Assembly (NCBI RefSeq): GCF_020536995.1
Contig: NC_068359.1
Location: 104,953,757-105,017,756 of the forward strand
Source: Dreissena polymorpha
Taxonomy: Eukaryota > Mollusca > Bivalvia > Myida > Dreissenidae
Direction of reading: 5' to 3'
DNA: 64,000 nucleotides
A model generated the notes under the pieces. The model was not told the DNA's origin. It saw nothing but the letters and a program-made list of their open reading frames with translations, and did not search any database. This document shows positions 23,001-34,268 of this stretch, one piece after another (positions within the stretch are counted from its first letter, which is position 1; the number at the start of each line of letters is the position of its first letter). The position numbers and the translations under genes are program-made.

Positions 23001-23610
23001 ACTTCAAACTTTAAGGGACATGTGACGACACAAAAAGTGTACAAAATCAAAAGTAACGTAAGTAATATCAAAGTAACACGATTTACATACAGCACTTATT
23101 CAAATGAAGATCAGTACTTACCTTAAAGATAACATAACTAATTTGAGGAAAGAAAATGGCAATATAGATGGAGAATGAGAAGTAAAAACGAAGAATCTTT
23201 GTACAAAATATAGCTAAATCCTCACCATTATTCTTTGTTCTCCGTGTTTTCACAAGCTTTGAAACGTTTACCATGTTAAGGTTGCTCAACATTTGCCATT
23301 AAATCAAAGGAATCTGGTTAATTAAGCTTAAGAACGCTTTCCGGACCCGATATCGGCTTAAAATTACACCTTACAACCAGAATTTAGAAAGCCAATTCGG
23401 ACCCAGATAGCGGCTTTGTAGACCAAAATAACATAAAAATAACTATTACAATTACCCCGGTATTTTCTCATATAAACCGAAGTAAGCAAAAATGATTTAC
23501 AAAAATCAGCCGACGCTTCTAATGTAGTACATAGTCCTCAAAATCAAATCATCCATCACCGCAAAATAAAATTTCAAAAGCAACTGTCTACACTTACATC
23601 TAAATTAGCT
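23001..23610. other. Upstream of UBE4B, no gene supported
   Basis: A 69-codon minus-strand open frame occurs at 23083-23292 but resembles no known family. Two segments near 23330 and 23395 share cggacccgatatcggctt/cggacccagatagcggcttt. Nothing else was recognised. Confidence 0.5.
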
Positions 23611-23619
23611 ATTATTAAC

Positions 23620-24064
23620 GATCATTGTCGGCTCGGGTACTACTTACATGTACCCCGGGTACTCTTAAGTATACTTAAATGTACCCTGGGTACAGTAAAT
23701 ATACTTAAACGTACCCGGTCGATTTTAGACTGTACCCGAGTTGTATTCCCGCCCAAAATCCGATATCGTAAAACGCGCTACCGATTACGGTAAAACGATA
23801 TTGTTCATCGTAAACAAACTTCTTTTTTTTAACTGCATCAACATGCTTTTTGAGTATGGGTTCCGATAATATAGAGGCCATCTAACAGTAAATTGACATA
23901 AATTTGAACATAATTCATAAAAAATAGCCGACAACAACCGATTTAGCGTTAAAATTGCCAGGTACATTTAAGTATATTTACCGTACCCGGGGTACATGTA
24001 AGTATACTTAAGAGTACCCGGGGTACATGTAAGTAGTACCCGAGCCGACAAGGACCAATCGAGC
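23620..24064. mobile_element. Mutator-like MITE, copy B
   Basis: Same family as 8893-9266, in inverted relative orientation internally. The ends carry gtcggctcgggtactacttacatgtac-type TIRs with gtacccgggtac subrepeats, and the right end finishes ccaatcgagc. The flanks are ATTATTAAC (23611-23619) and ATTATTGAC (24065-24073), a 9-bp duplication with one mismatch. The left TIR has lost a few terminal bases. The interior has an extra block around 23700-23790 compared with copy A. Confidence 0.85.
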
Positions 24065-24073
24065 ATTATTGAC

Positions 24074-24371
24074 AGCGTTATCACGCGGCTATTCGAACTT
24101 AAAATGCACGAATGATGAAACCATGTCATTACATCCGACTCACTCAGCGCGCTGCAAACCCTACGCGCTTAAAGCAGGCACATCCAAAACGCGGGAACGA
24201 GCAGGCTGACCAACTTGCTAGGGTAGGATCTCAAGATGGTCAACTTTCAGATCTAAACAAAACGCACGTGATCTGATCGCAATCATGACACAGAGCGCAT
24301 ATAATGAACAGGACTTACGCTGGTCAAAATACTGAGCTAATCGAGATTTGCGCTAATTACCAACCCTTACA
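24074..24371. other. CpG-containing spacer, no gene seen
   Basis: Unique-looking sequence with higher CpG than its surroundings (for example gcgcgctgcaaaccctacgc). It leads into the duplicated CpG-rich segment. No open frame or RNA gene recognised. Confidence 0.4.
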
Positions 24372-25167
24372 ATAAAATTACCATCGACAGGCCCATTAAA
24401 CGGGATGATATAGCTTACACGTGCCTGAGACGGGGGCGTCGCGTTCACACATCGTCGTCGACGACCATAAAAATGTCCTCTTCCCCCAATGTAACATTCC
24501 GAACACTTTCGAAAATATTTTCGTTTCATGTCCAGAACACGTCGCGCAACGTTAAGATTGGGCAATAGCGGCTTTCAAAAAATACTTAATAATAATAGTA
24601 ACCTATTGTTGATGCTGCCCAATAAAATCGCCACGCAGGAGCGACCCCATGTGTTTATATTCCTACGTGTATACGGGTAGATATCTCAATAAAATATCAT
24701 TCCAATAACTTATTTATAAATACTTAACTAAGATAAATTGTTATTCCATCAATTGATAATTGTTATAATAATAAAATTACCATCGACAGGCCCATTAAAC
24801 GGGATGATATAGCTTACACGTGCCTGAGACGGGGGCGTCGCGTTCACACATCGTCGTCGACGACCATAAAAATGTCCTCTTCCCCCAATGTAACATTCCG
24901 AACACTTTCGAAAATATTTTCGTTTCATGTCCAGAACACGTCGCGCAACGTTAAGATTGGGCAATAGCGGCTTTCAAAAAATACTTAATAATAATAGTAA
25001 CCTATTGTTGATGCCGCCCAATAAAATCGCCACGCAGGAGCGACCCCATGTGTTTATATTCCTACGTGTATACGGGTAGATATCTCAATAAAATATCATT
25101 CCAATAACTTATTCATAAAAACTTAACTAAGATAAATTGTTATTCCATCAATTGATAATTGTTATAA
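24372..25167. repeat. Near-identical 399-bp tandem duplication, CpG-rich
   Basis: Copy 1 is 24372-24770 and copy 2 is 24771-25167. I see only about three differences, for example gctgccc versus gccgccc and atttataaatac versus attcataaaaac. Each copy holds a CpG-rich core (ggcgtcgcgttcacacatcg then tcgtcgacgacc) and an AT-rich tail. On the minus strand each core contains an open frame of about 65 codons with a run of arginines, but the copies are too similar for conservation to mean anything. The high identity implies a recent duplication or an assembly artefact. Confidence 0.9.
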
Positions 25168-26256
25168 CCACAGCTCCTAGTTAATCTGCCGAATAACGCG
25201 TGTTCTTGTTCGGTGCGCGTTTGCGTGCGGGTTGGAGTGCACGGAACGCCGCGCGGGACACGGATGACAGATAGAATCCGGGTCGTATCATTAAACCCTG
25301 TTGTTTGTGTCTTGCCTGCGCGCTTCCACTCTTTAACTGTAAAAACGTGTGACGGATCGAATCCGGGTCAAACCCATAAGCCAATTTGTCTATGTCTTAC
25401 TTTCGAACCGGTCCATGGCCGTAGAAAGGTTGATAGATGCACACACAATCTCACACCATAACATACCAACCATCAAAACACAACTAAATAGGACGGAAAA
25501 GTACTTTTTGTTGATATAATAAGGTTGTATGACAAATATGAATGGACTTAACTATCTCTTTCATAAAATAAAACGCTTTAGATAATAAAACCAGGGCTCC
25601 ATCTCTGAATTATTTGTAACCAGCTCCTGACGACGAAGATAGGGGACAGCACGCATGCAACAATGCTCCACTCATCTCTGGAAGATGTGATACGTGCGCA
25701 CGTGAGTCTATCTCTTGTAGCCTCAGTGCAACCCCTAAAAGAATGTGTACATAAATTGTAGATAATAACTTAAAATGTGTACAAGAACGCCTATTGGAGA
25801 TAGCTTATCAAAAATTAATGTGTCGGTACATAAAGTATTAAACAAAAAAATATGTTGGCTTGGGCTTATTGCGCGCGCCTGGCGAATTTCCATCCCTTCC
25901 ACGCGGCTTTGCTTTGGTGACATGTCCTATCTAAGATTACAATAAAACTAATGGTTGCGGTTTTCGTGTCTCGTATGATACCTTTGATATGCTACTTTGT
26001 TCCTTATTCTATGTTACATTCTCATGTGCTCTTTTGGGTTGTTATCAATGTGTATGCTTTGTATATTCATCACCTTATCATTTTGCTATAAAACCTTGTA
26101 TATGTGTCATAACACATTATACCAAACTAATACCGGTCCTGATAACACACATTTGAATTACATACAGCTATCAGGCAAAGTAAAGTGGGGTTTTGCTATA
26201 ACGTAACCACAACAAGTAGGGTCATTGCACATAGTTATTGTTTTACGCAGTTGGTA
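25168..26256. other. Intergenic, no gene supported
   Basis: The first 300 bases are CpG-rich (gcgcgtttgcgtgcgggttgg, aacgccgcgcgggacacgg) and might be a promoter or CpG island, with no adjacent gene recognised. The remainder is AT-rich. Small open frames on both strands resemble nothing known. Confidence 0.4.
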
Positions 26257-26260
26257 TTAA

Positions 26261-26750
26261 AGGGACCTTTTCACAGATTTTGGCATGTGTTAAAGTTTGT
26301 CATTAAATGCTTTATATTTATAAATGTAAACATTGTATCTAAAAAGCTCCAGTAAAAAAATAAGAATACAATTACAGAAAGAAAAAAGCAACCATCAACT
26401 GGGCTCGAACCACTGACCCCTGAAGTCAAAGCCTAACAACTAAGACCACTCGGCCATTCGTGCTCATACGATGAGTGACGTATTTTATACAAGTACTATA
26501 TATAAGCAAAAAAAAAACTTCTTAGTGTCAACAAATGTAAAGACAACAACAATACTCTCTAAATTATTCAATCGTTTCGCGTTGCAATGCTTTATAATTT
26601 TCATTTTTTTATTCGTCAAAAGATGCATAAACTGGATATTTTAGAGCATGTTGGGTATTGCTGTTTCCTCACAAGTATCATAACTACAACGAAAATTTTC
26701 GAATCTGAAACATTTTTTGTGTCCATTTACCTCAACGTGAAAAGGTCCAT
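26261..26750 (-). mobile_element. TTAA-flanked 490-bp element containing a tRNA-Leu-like region
   Basis: TIRs AGGGACCTTTTCAC (left) and, read inward from 26750, ATGGACCTTTTCAC, each directly flanked by TTAA (26257-26260 and 26751-26754). In the middle, on the minus strand, is a type-II tRNA-like sequence with A-box region atggccgagtggtc and B box ggttcgagccc, resembling tRNA-Leu/Ser. A truncated copy is at 14860-15245. The combination of DNA-transposon ends and a Pol III-type internal promoter is unusual for a simple SINE. Confidence 0.75.
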
Positions 26751-27154
26751 TTAATTTATGGAAAATAACCTGTCTTCCGCGACGGAAGTCAGACGAGGGT
26801 GCAGTGCATCGGTTCTTTACACTGGGCACTCAAAAGAACCAGAGGTTCTGATTTGATCGGGCATCACTTGAAGTCGTAACTAACAAGTCTCTAGGGGCGG
26901 TTGAATATATCAGGTCACATTATATTGAGTACATTCAGGTCTCATTTGTCACCGCGCACTGGTCTATTTCCCAAAATTATATCTTTGTCGAATTACCGGG
27001 CAGCCGGGGTAAATTTGATCTATTTGAGTTTAAAAAACCTGCATTTTCGCTTGAAGGGTCACGCCTGCTTGTCTTCCTATAGAAAGATGCAGTCAGGAAG
27101 ACGCAGCGGGCCTGTAATAAACTCTGAAATACACAAACGCAAACACGCGGCCGT

Positions 27155-27300
27155 TCGGTTAACGCAGTGATTGGTATACGCGATTCTCATATAGGCAATC
27201 CGGGTTCAATACCCGTTCCCGTATATAGGGTTTGGTTGGTGGCCACCCTTCCGGACATGCGGGATTTCCTTCGGGTACCCCCCCCCCCCCCCGCACCACC
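27155..27300 (+). repeat. tRNA-derived SINE fragment with C15 run
   Basis: The plus strand has an A-box-like gttaacgcagtgattgg and a good B box gggttcaataccc, then a body motif gatttccttcgggtac and a C15 run at 27278-27292. The motif before the C-run resembles a conserved mollusc SINE body. No acceptor stem, so it is not a tRNA gene. Confidence 0.6.
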
Positions 27301-28508
27301 ACTACAACACTAGATGACACTAAATTAACAATATTGTTCGCACGAAGCACTCGACATGTGCGTTGCAAAGCCGGTCTCGTGCTACAATATAGTGGATGTA
27401 ATGCATGAAGTGGGTGCCGACTTAGCCTGGATGTGCAGTCCCTCCCACAAGATGCTGAACCATCCAGATATCAAAAACAATACTTTCTCTTCCAGTTTTC
27501 AGTTTCAAATTAAAAATGTTTTTGAGCATATTGCGTAAGTATTATTATATTGATAATTTGTCCGACTATTTAACTTATACTATGTAACTACATGTAGTTG
27601 AAATGATGTTCATGTTTAACAGCCATGCTTCAGTATGGAGATATGTATTTTACTTTATCGATTGTGTCTTCATCCGTTTATCTATAGCGTACGCGCAGAC
27701 ATACGTATGAGAATTCTTAGTCTACATTATTTGAATAAATTTAAACAAAGCATTAAATGTGAAAAAAAAACTGTTAATATAATACAACAGTTTTACATGT
27801 ACAGGTCTGAACGATCTGAATTTGTTTTCGAGCATAGAAACAAACAAGACACTCGAAACATATTTTTGACACAAACAAGAAATAGATATGTAATACTTTC
27901 TGTAATACTTGCGTAAGCGCAATGCCTTCCACTGCTTGAAAATATTGGACTCGAATTGCTTTATACAACTGAACAAAAGTGTGCCAGAACAACTTACTCA
28001 AACTCCATTTTACTTGCCCAATACACTTTGCACACTTTTTTAAATTAAAATGGAGCAACAAAGGTTTGTTTTTGAACATCAACTGCCATAAGCAATGTTT
28101 CTGTAGTACGTAATTTTACATTGCACAAAATTTGGTGCCTGTGTTACCTTACCAAAATGTGTTCCTATCATATCTTCTGTGCATGTAATTCCAATGAAAC
28201 ATCGCTACAGAGAACAATCACTAGTGTAAATGGTAGTTGCCGTCACAAATTCAAATTAACAGACACGTCGAAGAGTCAAAAGGACATAGTTATGTTTTGT
28301 TACTATGTTCTAGACCTACGTAGATATTAAAATGAAATTAAATGTTTACCGTATACCTTTAATTTCCTGAAACTTTATAGCTTAACGTGTGAGTAGTTCA
28401 GTACATTCTAAAATGAGAAATCTTGTTTATCCTTTACAATTTGTAAAAAGCTCATGAAAATTGATAATTTATTAAAATAAATGTTAAGTTACCAAATAAT
28501 CATAATAT
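27301..28508. other. AT-rich intergenic DNA, no gene supported
   Basis: Several open frames of 60-100 codons on both strands have AT-driven composition and resemble no family. No splice-supported exon was found. Confidence 0.5.
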
Positions 28509-28922
28509 ATATTGTAATAAAATGGCTTACAATTATTTCAGGACTCAATCTTTTAATTTCAGAAACAATATATTTACGTATATTTTTTGTTATACATTTT
28601 AGTATTCTGCCTATTTTAGTGTGTGTTTTTTTCAACATAAAATACCATTCTCTTATTCAGTTGTTGTTGTTTTTTCAACGAAAATAAGTTCATATATTAG
28701 GCCATCATTCAAATAGGTTTGTAATATTATTATATAATGGCTTACAGTTATATCAGGACTCAATATTTTAATTTCAGGAACAATATATTTACGTTGTGCT
28801 ATACATTTTAGTATTCTGCTTATGTAAGTGTGTTTTGCAACATAAAATACCATTTTGTTTTTCATTTGATTTTTTTTCAAAGAAAATAAGTTAATATACT
28901 AAGCCATCATTCAAATAGGTTT
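28509..28922. repeat. Diverged tandem duplication, about 215 bp
   Basis: Copy 1 (about 28509-28714) and copy 2 (about 28725-28922) share aatggcttaca, tcaggactcaat-ttttaattt, caatatatttacgt, tatacattttagtattctgc, aacataaaataccatt and ccatcattcaaataggttt. Several small indels separate the copies. AT-rich, non-coding. Confidence 0.85.
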
Positions 28923-29299
28923 GCTCTTATGGACTGGACACATAATTATTTTAGTGTTTCAGATACCTTTATTTTTATGAAATCGAGATAGTATTTGTAT
29001 AATTTGATAGAAAAGAATACTGCTTCTACTTTGTTTTTTGTATGGATTGTAACTATAACTGATTATGTGTATCCGTTTTCTACTGAATAATTAGGAATTA
29101 AAATATTCCTTGTTGAAAATGAAGAATAACGTCGGAAAACACTGTGTATTATTAATATAATGTTTTATCATATTTTTTAAATTATTTATTTCCTTGTTTA
29201 TTTTTCAAATTTGCGGATGAAATATCAATTCTATTTACATGCTTTATAATACCAGTGATATATTGGATGTTCAGCGCAGGGTTATACTTTGTTGCTTGA
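28923..29299. other. AT-rich intergenic DNA, nothing recognised
   Basis: No repeat, RNA gene or coding sequence was recognised between the tandem duplication and the LINE remnant. Confidence 0.5.
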
Positions 29300-32200
29300 C
29301 AGCAGTTCCCTCGGAAAGTCAGGCACAACTGGTTCTCACCTGACACTCAACTCTCACTTCTGGTTCGAGACATTTTTCCCAACCACACCCTGATACTCGC
29401 TTCTGTTGGCGGGTAAAACAAAGTGAGGGAACTGGCACGACTCGTACGACCACTTGCGAATTCTTGAAGAGGAGACGGGCGACGCAAAGATTGCTTAAAG
29501 CCCAATGAAAGGAAATGACAAGAACAAAAATACAGAATACAAAGCCGGACCGGTCGGGGACCGGAATAACAACGTCCGCGCACTCCACCGCCAGTCTCCA
29601 GGGTGGATGCGACAAGTTAGCTACTGGAGCTTATCCATCGATCAAGTTGGCGACAACGGAAGCCACCATAGGAACATGGAAAGTAAGAATACTCAGTGCG
29701 TGTGGCAAGGTCCATGAACTGACGTACGAGCTTAAGAGTTACCGCTGGGATATTATCGGGCTAGCCGAGATTAGGTGGCTAGGATTCGGAGAAACATCAA
29801 CAGACGAAGGGCATACTATATTGTTCAGCGGTGAGGATTCTATACATTGCCACGGGGTTGCTTTCACTGTTAGGAAGGAGGTAGTCAACATCGTGATCAG
29901 TTGCACCCCAGTCTCCAGCAGACTCATTTCCATCCGTTTGCTGCCTGTATATCATTGACCCCTGACAGTATCAGCGAAATCTTACAACATCAAAATCATC
30001 CAGGTCTATGTACCAACAGCTGACTACAAGGACGAGGAAATTGAACAGTTCTATGAAGAATTAGAGCGCATCATAATCAAGGTTCTCAAGAATGACATAC
30101 TAATTGTCCAAGGCGACTGGAGCGCCGAGGTTGGACAGGCGCATACCAAGACTGGTCAGGGACAGAAGGTAGATTTTGCTTAGGAGAAACCAACGACAGA
30201 GGTTTGAGACTTCTTGAGTTCGCCAGAAGGCACCAACTCACCCTGGCCAACACGCTGCACCCACACAAACAGCGACCTGGAATGCTCAAATAGGGCAAAT
30301 TAAAAATAGATCGATTTCATATTGGCGCCGCATCGGTTCAGGTCCAGAAATAACAAGGCGAACACAAGAACGGTTCTTGGCGCGGCGCAGACATTGGCAG
30401 TGACCATGACTTAATGCTCACCACCATCAAGCTTAAGTTATAGAGCATCAGAAAGAACACTCGCGTTAGATTTGACTTGGAGAGATTAAAAGATCCAGTG
30501 AAAGCAGGGGTATTTCAAGCACATATAGGTGGCAAGCTTGCAGCCCTCAACATCTTAGACATTGACATCAGCACCATTAGCAATAACATCAAGGATGTAC
30601 TACAGTACTACTGAAGGAGTGCTTGGGATAGAGAAGGAAGAACAAGCTATGTGTGACAACTGAAATCATGGACCTATGTGACAAACGAAGAGAACCGAGG
30701 CATGAGAAGTACACCAGCCTGGACTCAATAGCATTAAGTTACAAGAAAGTGAACAGGTAGGAAAGAAAGAAGATGACAGAGGCAAAGGCGGAATGGATTT
30801 AAGAACAATTAATCATCAACGACAAAGAGATGAACGCAGTCAGCAATAAGAAGACCTACAGCACCCTGTAGACCCTCACAAAGACTAGTCAGCCAAAGGC
30901 CAATGTTATATCACACGTAGTTCTGGCTACCATAACTTTAAATGTTGCTTTTTATGATTTTTGGCTGGCGCGACTTTATAGTTATGGACCAACCCCTTTA
31001 GTAAAGTCGACCAGAAATTCCCGAAAAGTTGACAGTTAACAAAGATCGGTCCAAAACAGCTTTTAAATGAAGTTATTGGCCCAAATCAACCACTTGATCG
31101 GACAGATTGACTTTTTTTCACATTTAACTGATATAATCTTTCACAAAATACTATCTTAAACATTTAAAATTTATCTATTCTGCTTTTACATATCGAGAAA
31201 AACAGCGATGTGACAGACTTACTTAAAATGCGAATCTCCCGAGATTTCACGGTCATATGACGTTATTTCTATTTTTAGTAACATACCATGTGCTCAAGTG
31301 TTTTCAAATTCAGAATTACATTTCCCGGTATTTTAGATTATTCTGGCTTGTTTTGTAAAATAATTGTAGTGTAAATACGAACTCAAAGTAAATATTATTT
31401 AAAACTACCTGATTCACACTGAAATCAGTCTTATAATCCACCAGACGTAAGTTGTTAATCACAAATAATAGATTTCAGAAAACGAAAGTAATGTTTACAA
31501 TTTCAGCAAATAATGTCAAGGTCGATCCGAAAGTATCCACATGAAAACTCGTCACGTGACAAAGCGACAATGGCGTCAAAATTGTGAATTTCAGACTGAT
31601 GAGAGTTATTTACATATATTGTAAGATGCATTTGAAACATTTGAACCTTAAAATAATCCCCGATGCAGTAATTTATATTTATTAACCAATATATGTAGAA
31701 ATGTATCCAAGAAAATGAGCTTTCTTTGATTTATAGCGTGACATAAATATGTTATGACTCTGGTTGACTTTCGATACGGGGTTAGCTTCAGCGTACAGGT
31801 CTGTCAATACTATATAAACTGTACGCTGAAGTTTCTTAAGCTATATCACACGCTGACGGGAATCTCCTTACCGAGATTGCCGCAGTCCTAAACAGATGGG
31901 TTGAATACTGCAGTTACCTCTACAACTATCCGCTCCAACCGGACTCTAGTCTCCTTCAGAAATATCCCAGACCAGAAGCGGACGACGAAAGTCCGTCCAT
32001 ACTTAAGGCAGAGGTTGAGGAGGCAGTGCGTAGTCTTAAGGAAGAGAAATCTGCGGGAATGGATAACGTCCCTTCCGAGCTGATTAAGCAGTCATTCAAG
32101 AACTCTACGGAAACGCCAACAGTGCAATACTTTTCAACGGACAGTAGGTGGACTTCTTCAGGACATCCATTGGCGTCCGTCAGGGATGTCTGCTCTCTCT

Positions 32201-32345
32201 CGTCCTGTTCAACCTTTTGCTTGAGAAGATAATACAGGAGACTCTTCATGACCACTACACCTCTCCTCCATCGGTGGAAGACCCATTCCCAACTTGAGAT
32301 ATGCTGATGACATTGACCTCATGGGTGGCACCAGCACTAAACTTC
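29300..32345 (+). mobile_element. Decayed endonuclease/RT LINE (RTE-like), split by an insertion
   Basis: From about 29515 the plus strand encodes an APE-type endonuclease: WKVRILSACGKVHELTYELK, then DIIGLAEIRW with the catalytic Glu, ISCTPVSSRLISIRL, and after a stop IKIIQVYVPTADYKDEE and VQGDWSAEVG, where the usual GDWNAKVG Asn is Ser. The family is the one often annotated as craniofacial development protein 2-like. Linker and start of the reverse transcriptase follow at 30640-30916 and 31842-32095 (LKAEVEEAVRSLKEEKSAGM). An internal deletion near 32095 joins to RT motifs IGVRQGCLLS and LEKIIQETLHDHYT near 32160-32255. Several stops and frameshifts; the 3' half is missing. Clade placement is tentative. 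Confidence 0.85.
30917..31841. mobile_element. 925-bp insertion in the LINE with 10-bp target duplication
   Basis: TATATCACAC occurs at 30907-30916 and 31842-31851. Removing one copy and the insert restores the LINE frame as QPKANVISHADGNLLTEI. The ends are not inverted repeats of each other; instead each carries its own hairpin. Left: ccataactttaaa (30930-30942) with tttatagttatgg (30975-30987), 12 of 13 paired. Right: cttcagcgtacag (31786-31798) with ctgtacgctgaag (31819-31831), perfect. No coding sequence. The duplication length suggests a Mutator-like element, but the class is unresolved. Confidence 0.8.
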
Positions 32346-33653
32346 AAGATGTGATTATTAAATTTAAATACTGTTAAATTAACATACAATTTGGTATAAT
32401 CTGGTTCTTTAATTTAACCCAATAGATGATAGAGATCAAAGCCGCGGTATATCCATGCAATAAAAACTTATAAATACCTATAACTTAAAATAAATCTTAG
32501 GCATTTTTTGTTAATAATATGGTTTTATGGTTTTATTTCAGAATACATTAGGCTTAAAGCCCATAAGTACACATACATATAACACACACTGAAGTCAACA
32601 GGGGTCAATGACATACAGGCATATAAATATGTAATTTTTAGCAATATTAATTTAAAATTCTTGAATTTAAATGTCCACACACTATATATATGCAGTTATT
32701 ATTATAAGTACATGTGTATTTTAAAACTGCCTAGTCCAATACGTACGCCAATATACCGTATTACCGCTGGTTTGTAAAACGTTTTAGTGTTAAACATACA
32801 CTCACCATCACATTGATTGATAACATACAGACTATATTAACAAGACCTTTCAAAAATAAGTTTCAAAAATAAATTTACCGATTAGTTACGATTTCTCTTA
32901 CTCATTGCACTGACGGGAAATATGCGTAAGATGTGGAAATGCGCTGAATATTAACCAGTTTAAAAGACAGGCGCAAGCATAAACATAAAACAACACGAAT
33001 GCACTTGTAGATGAGGAACTTATTATAAAGTAAGTGTCTATCAGTGATCTTATTTGGATCTATTTCTGGTCAGCTCGCAAAAGAACGCAGCATAAAAAAA
33101 GAGTCGGAGATAAGAACAAAGGGCGAAATAAAGCCCAATATGTATAACAATTAAGCCGTGTGATTGTATCACATATGCTCAAAGGTTTTATTTAAAGCTT
33201 TTATGTGGTTTAAAAGGAAATATCCATGACATGTAAGTGTTAAATATCCGTGTGAACAAGTGCAAAATAACAACGAAATTATCACGTTTTTCACTACGAA
33301 GTCAATTAATGTCATTTTGGTGTTATTATTCCAGCGAGATTCCCCAGTTTTACTCTTTGGATTTTTTTTGTAAATATGATTTTTGTATATAATCGCTTTT
33401 CTCTCGAAACCCCCAAAAATATCATGTATTTCTATTATTTTAACATTGAGCGGATTTTTGATGTTTATAAAAGGTCTTGTGTAATATTCATTTTATGTGT
33501 AAAACGCTTCATCACTACAGTTCATTTAGAGAAGGATCCAGTTTGAACGGACGGCAGAAGACGGGCAAACTTTTAATCCACTTAATTAATGCATTAAATG
33601 AAAATTAAACAATTTTGTGTGTGTCCTTTTTTACGTCTGTTTTCGAACCATGA
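32346..33653. other. Intergenic and probable GCNT 3' UTR side, no gene seen
   Basis: AT-rich. The part next to 33653 is downstream of the GCNT stop on the minus strand and should hold its 3' UTR. No convincing AATAAA signal was found close to the stop. No other coding sequence is recognised. Confidence 0.45.
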
Positions 33654-33961
33654 TCAAAGTATAATTTTATGCTGTACAAAATACAACTGTTTATAAAAGT
33701 TGGTGTCGATCGTGGTGTTGTCATTGAATTGCCTCAACGTTTTCTCATGCATGACTTCTTCGAGGCAGTCCAAGGCGAGGTACTGATAGTTCAGGTGCAG
33801 TTTGTTCACGAACAGCCCCACGTCGTGGTAGGCGCGCCACAGGTCCGCCACGCCCAGCACGCAGATGTCGCGCTCGTACTTGCCCCCGCACGGCTGCTGA
33901 AAGCCCCTCCACACCTTATACCGGGCAATGAAACGCTCACTTGGAAGGTCTTCAATTTTTC
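33654..33961 (-). CDS. GCNT-like N-acetylglucosaminyltransferase, terminal exon
   Basis: The minus-strand exon encodes KIEDLPSERFIARYKVWRG, FQQPCGGKYERDICVLGVAD then LWRAYHDVGLFVNKLHLNY and ALDCLEE, ending at a stop at 33654-33656. This is the C-terminal part of the core-2/I-branching beta-1,6-GlcNAc transferase family (Branch domain), matching the pattern C-G-HVR-ICI-GAGDL---HLFANKF--ALQCLEE. The two Cys near the start correspond to conserved disulfide cysteines. Acceptor is ACATTGCAG|GA at 33962/33961; the first two bases complete the Gly codon begun in the upstream exon. It is a Golgi type II membrane enzyme by family. The subtype cannot be fixed. Confidence 0.9.
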
Positions 33962-34128
33962 CTGCAATGTATATGCCTCCGTCATTTAGTTTACTATGAA
34001 CTTATTAGATATGCACATTCACTGATGATTATTCCCTTTTATTATATTTTTATCACACAATGCTGTCAGTTTGCTAGTAATGTTTTGTTGTTGCAATATC
34101 TTAAATCTTTCTAGTTTTTATTAATTAC

Positions 34129-34268
34129 CTATGAACGATCCGTTTATCCTGAGATTTGGGTTGTAATTTAGGGACGAAAAGAATGATTCGTCCGGGAAAG
34201 ATGTCTCTCGAAGCCACATATAGAAGTCTTGAGCCTTTGCATTGTGTACAGCATAGTCGGCCATATAT
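34129..34268 (-). CDS. GCNT-like N-acetylglucosaminyltransferase, internal exon
   Basis: The minus-strand exon reads YMADYAVHNAKAQDFYMWLR then ETSFPDESFFSSLNYNPNLR, equivalent to the family's [28 protein letters not shown] block. The FPDESFF segment corresponds to the conserved SPDEHFW, with the acidic residues kept. Acceptor is CGTTGCAG|A at 34269/34268 and donor CATAG|GTAATT at 34129/34128. It starts by completing a codon left in phase 2 and ends in phase 1, matching the terminal exon. Direct joining to the 5' exon would also keep frame, but would omit about 45 conserved residues. Confidence 0.9.

Noticed and set aside
23083-23292. 69-codon minus-strand frame with a possible donor after TRRTKNNG as a first exon
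   Set aside because: It resembles no family, and a minus-strand gene starting here would have to run through UBE4B. No supporting downstream exon was found.
24353-24565. Arg-rich minus-strand frame repeated at 24749-24964 as a duplicated gene
   Set aside because: The two copies are 99% identical DNA, so shared openness is uninformative, and the peptide matches nothing known to me.
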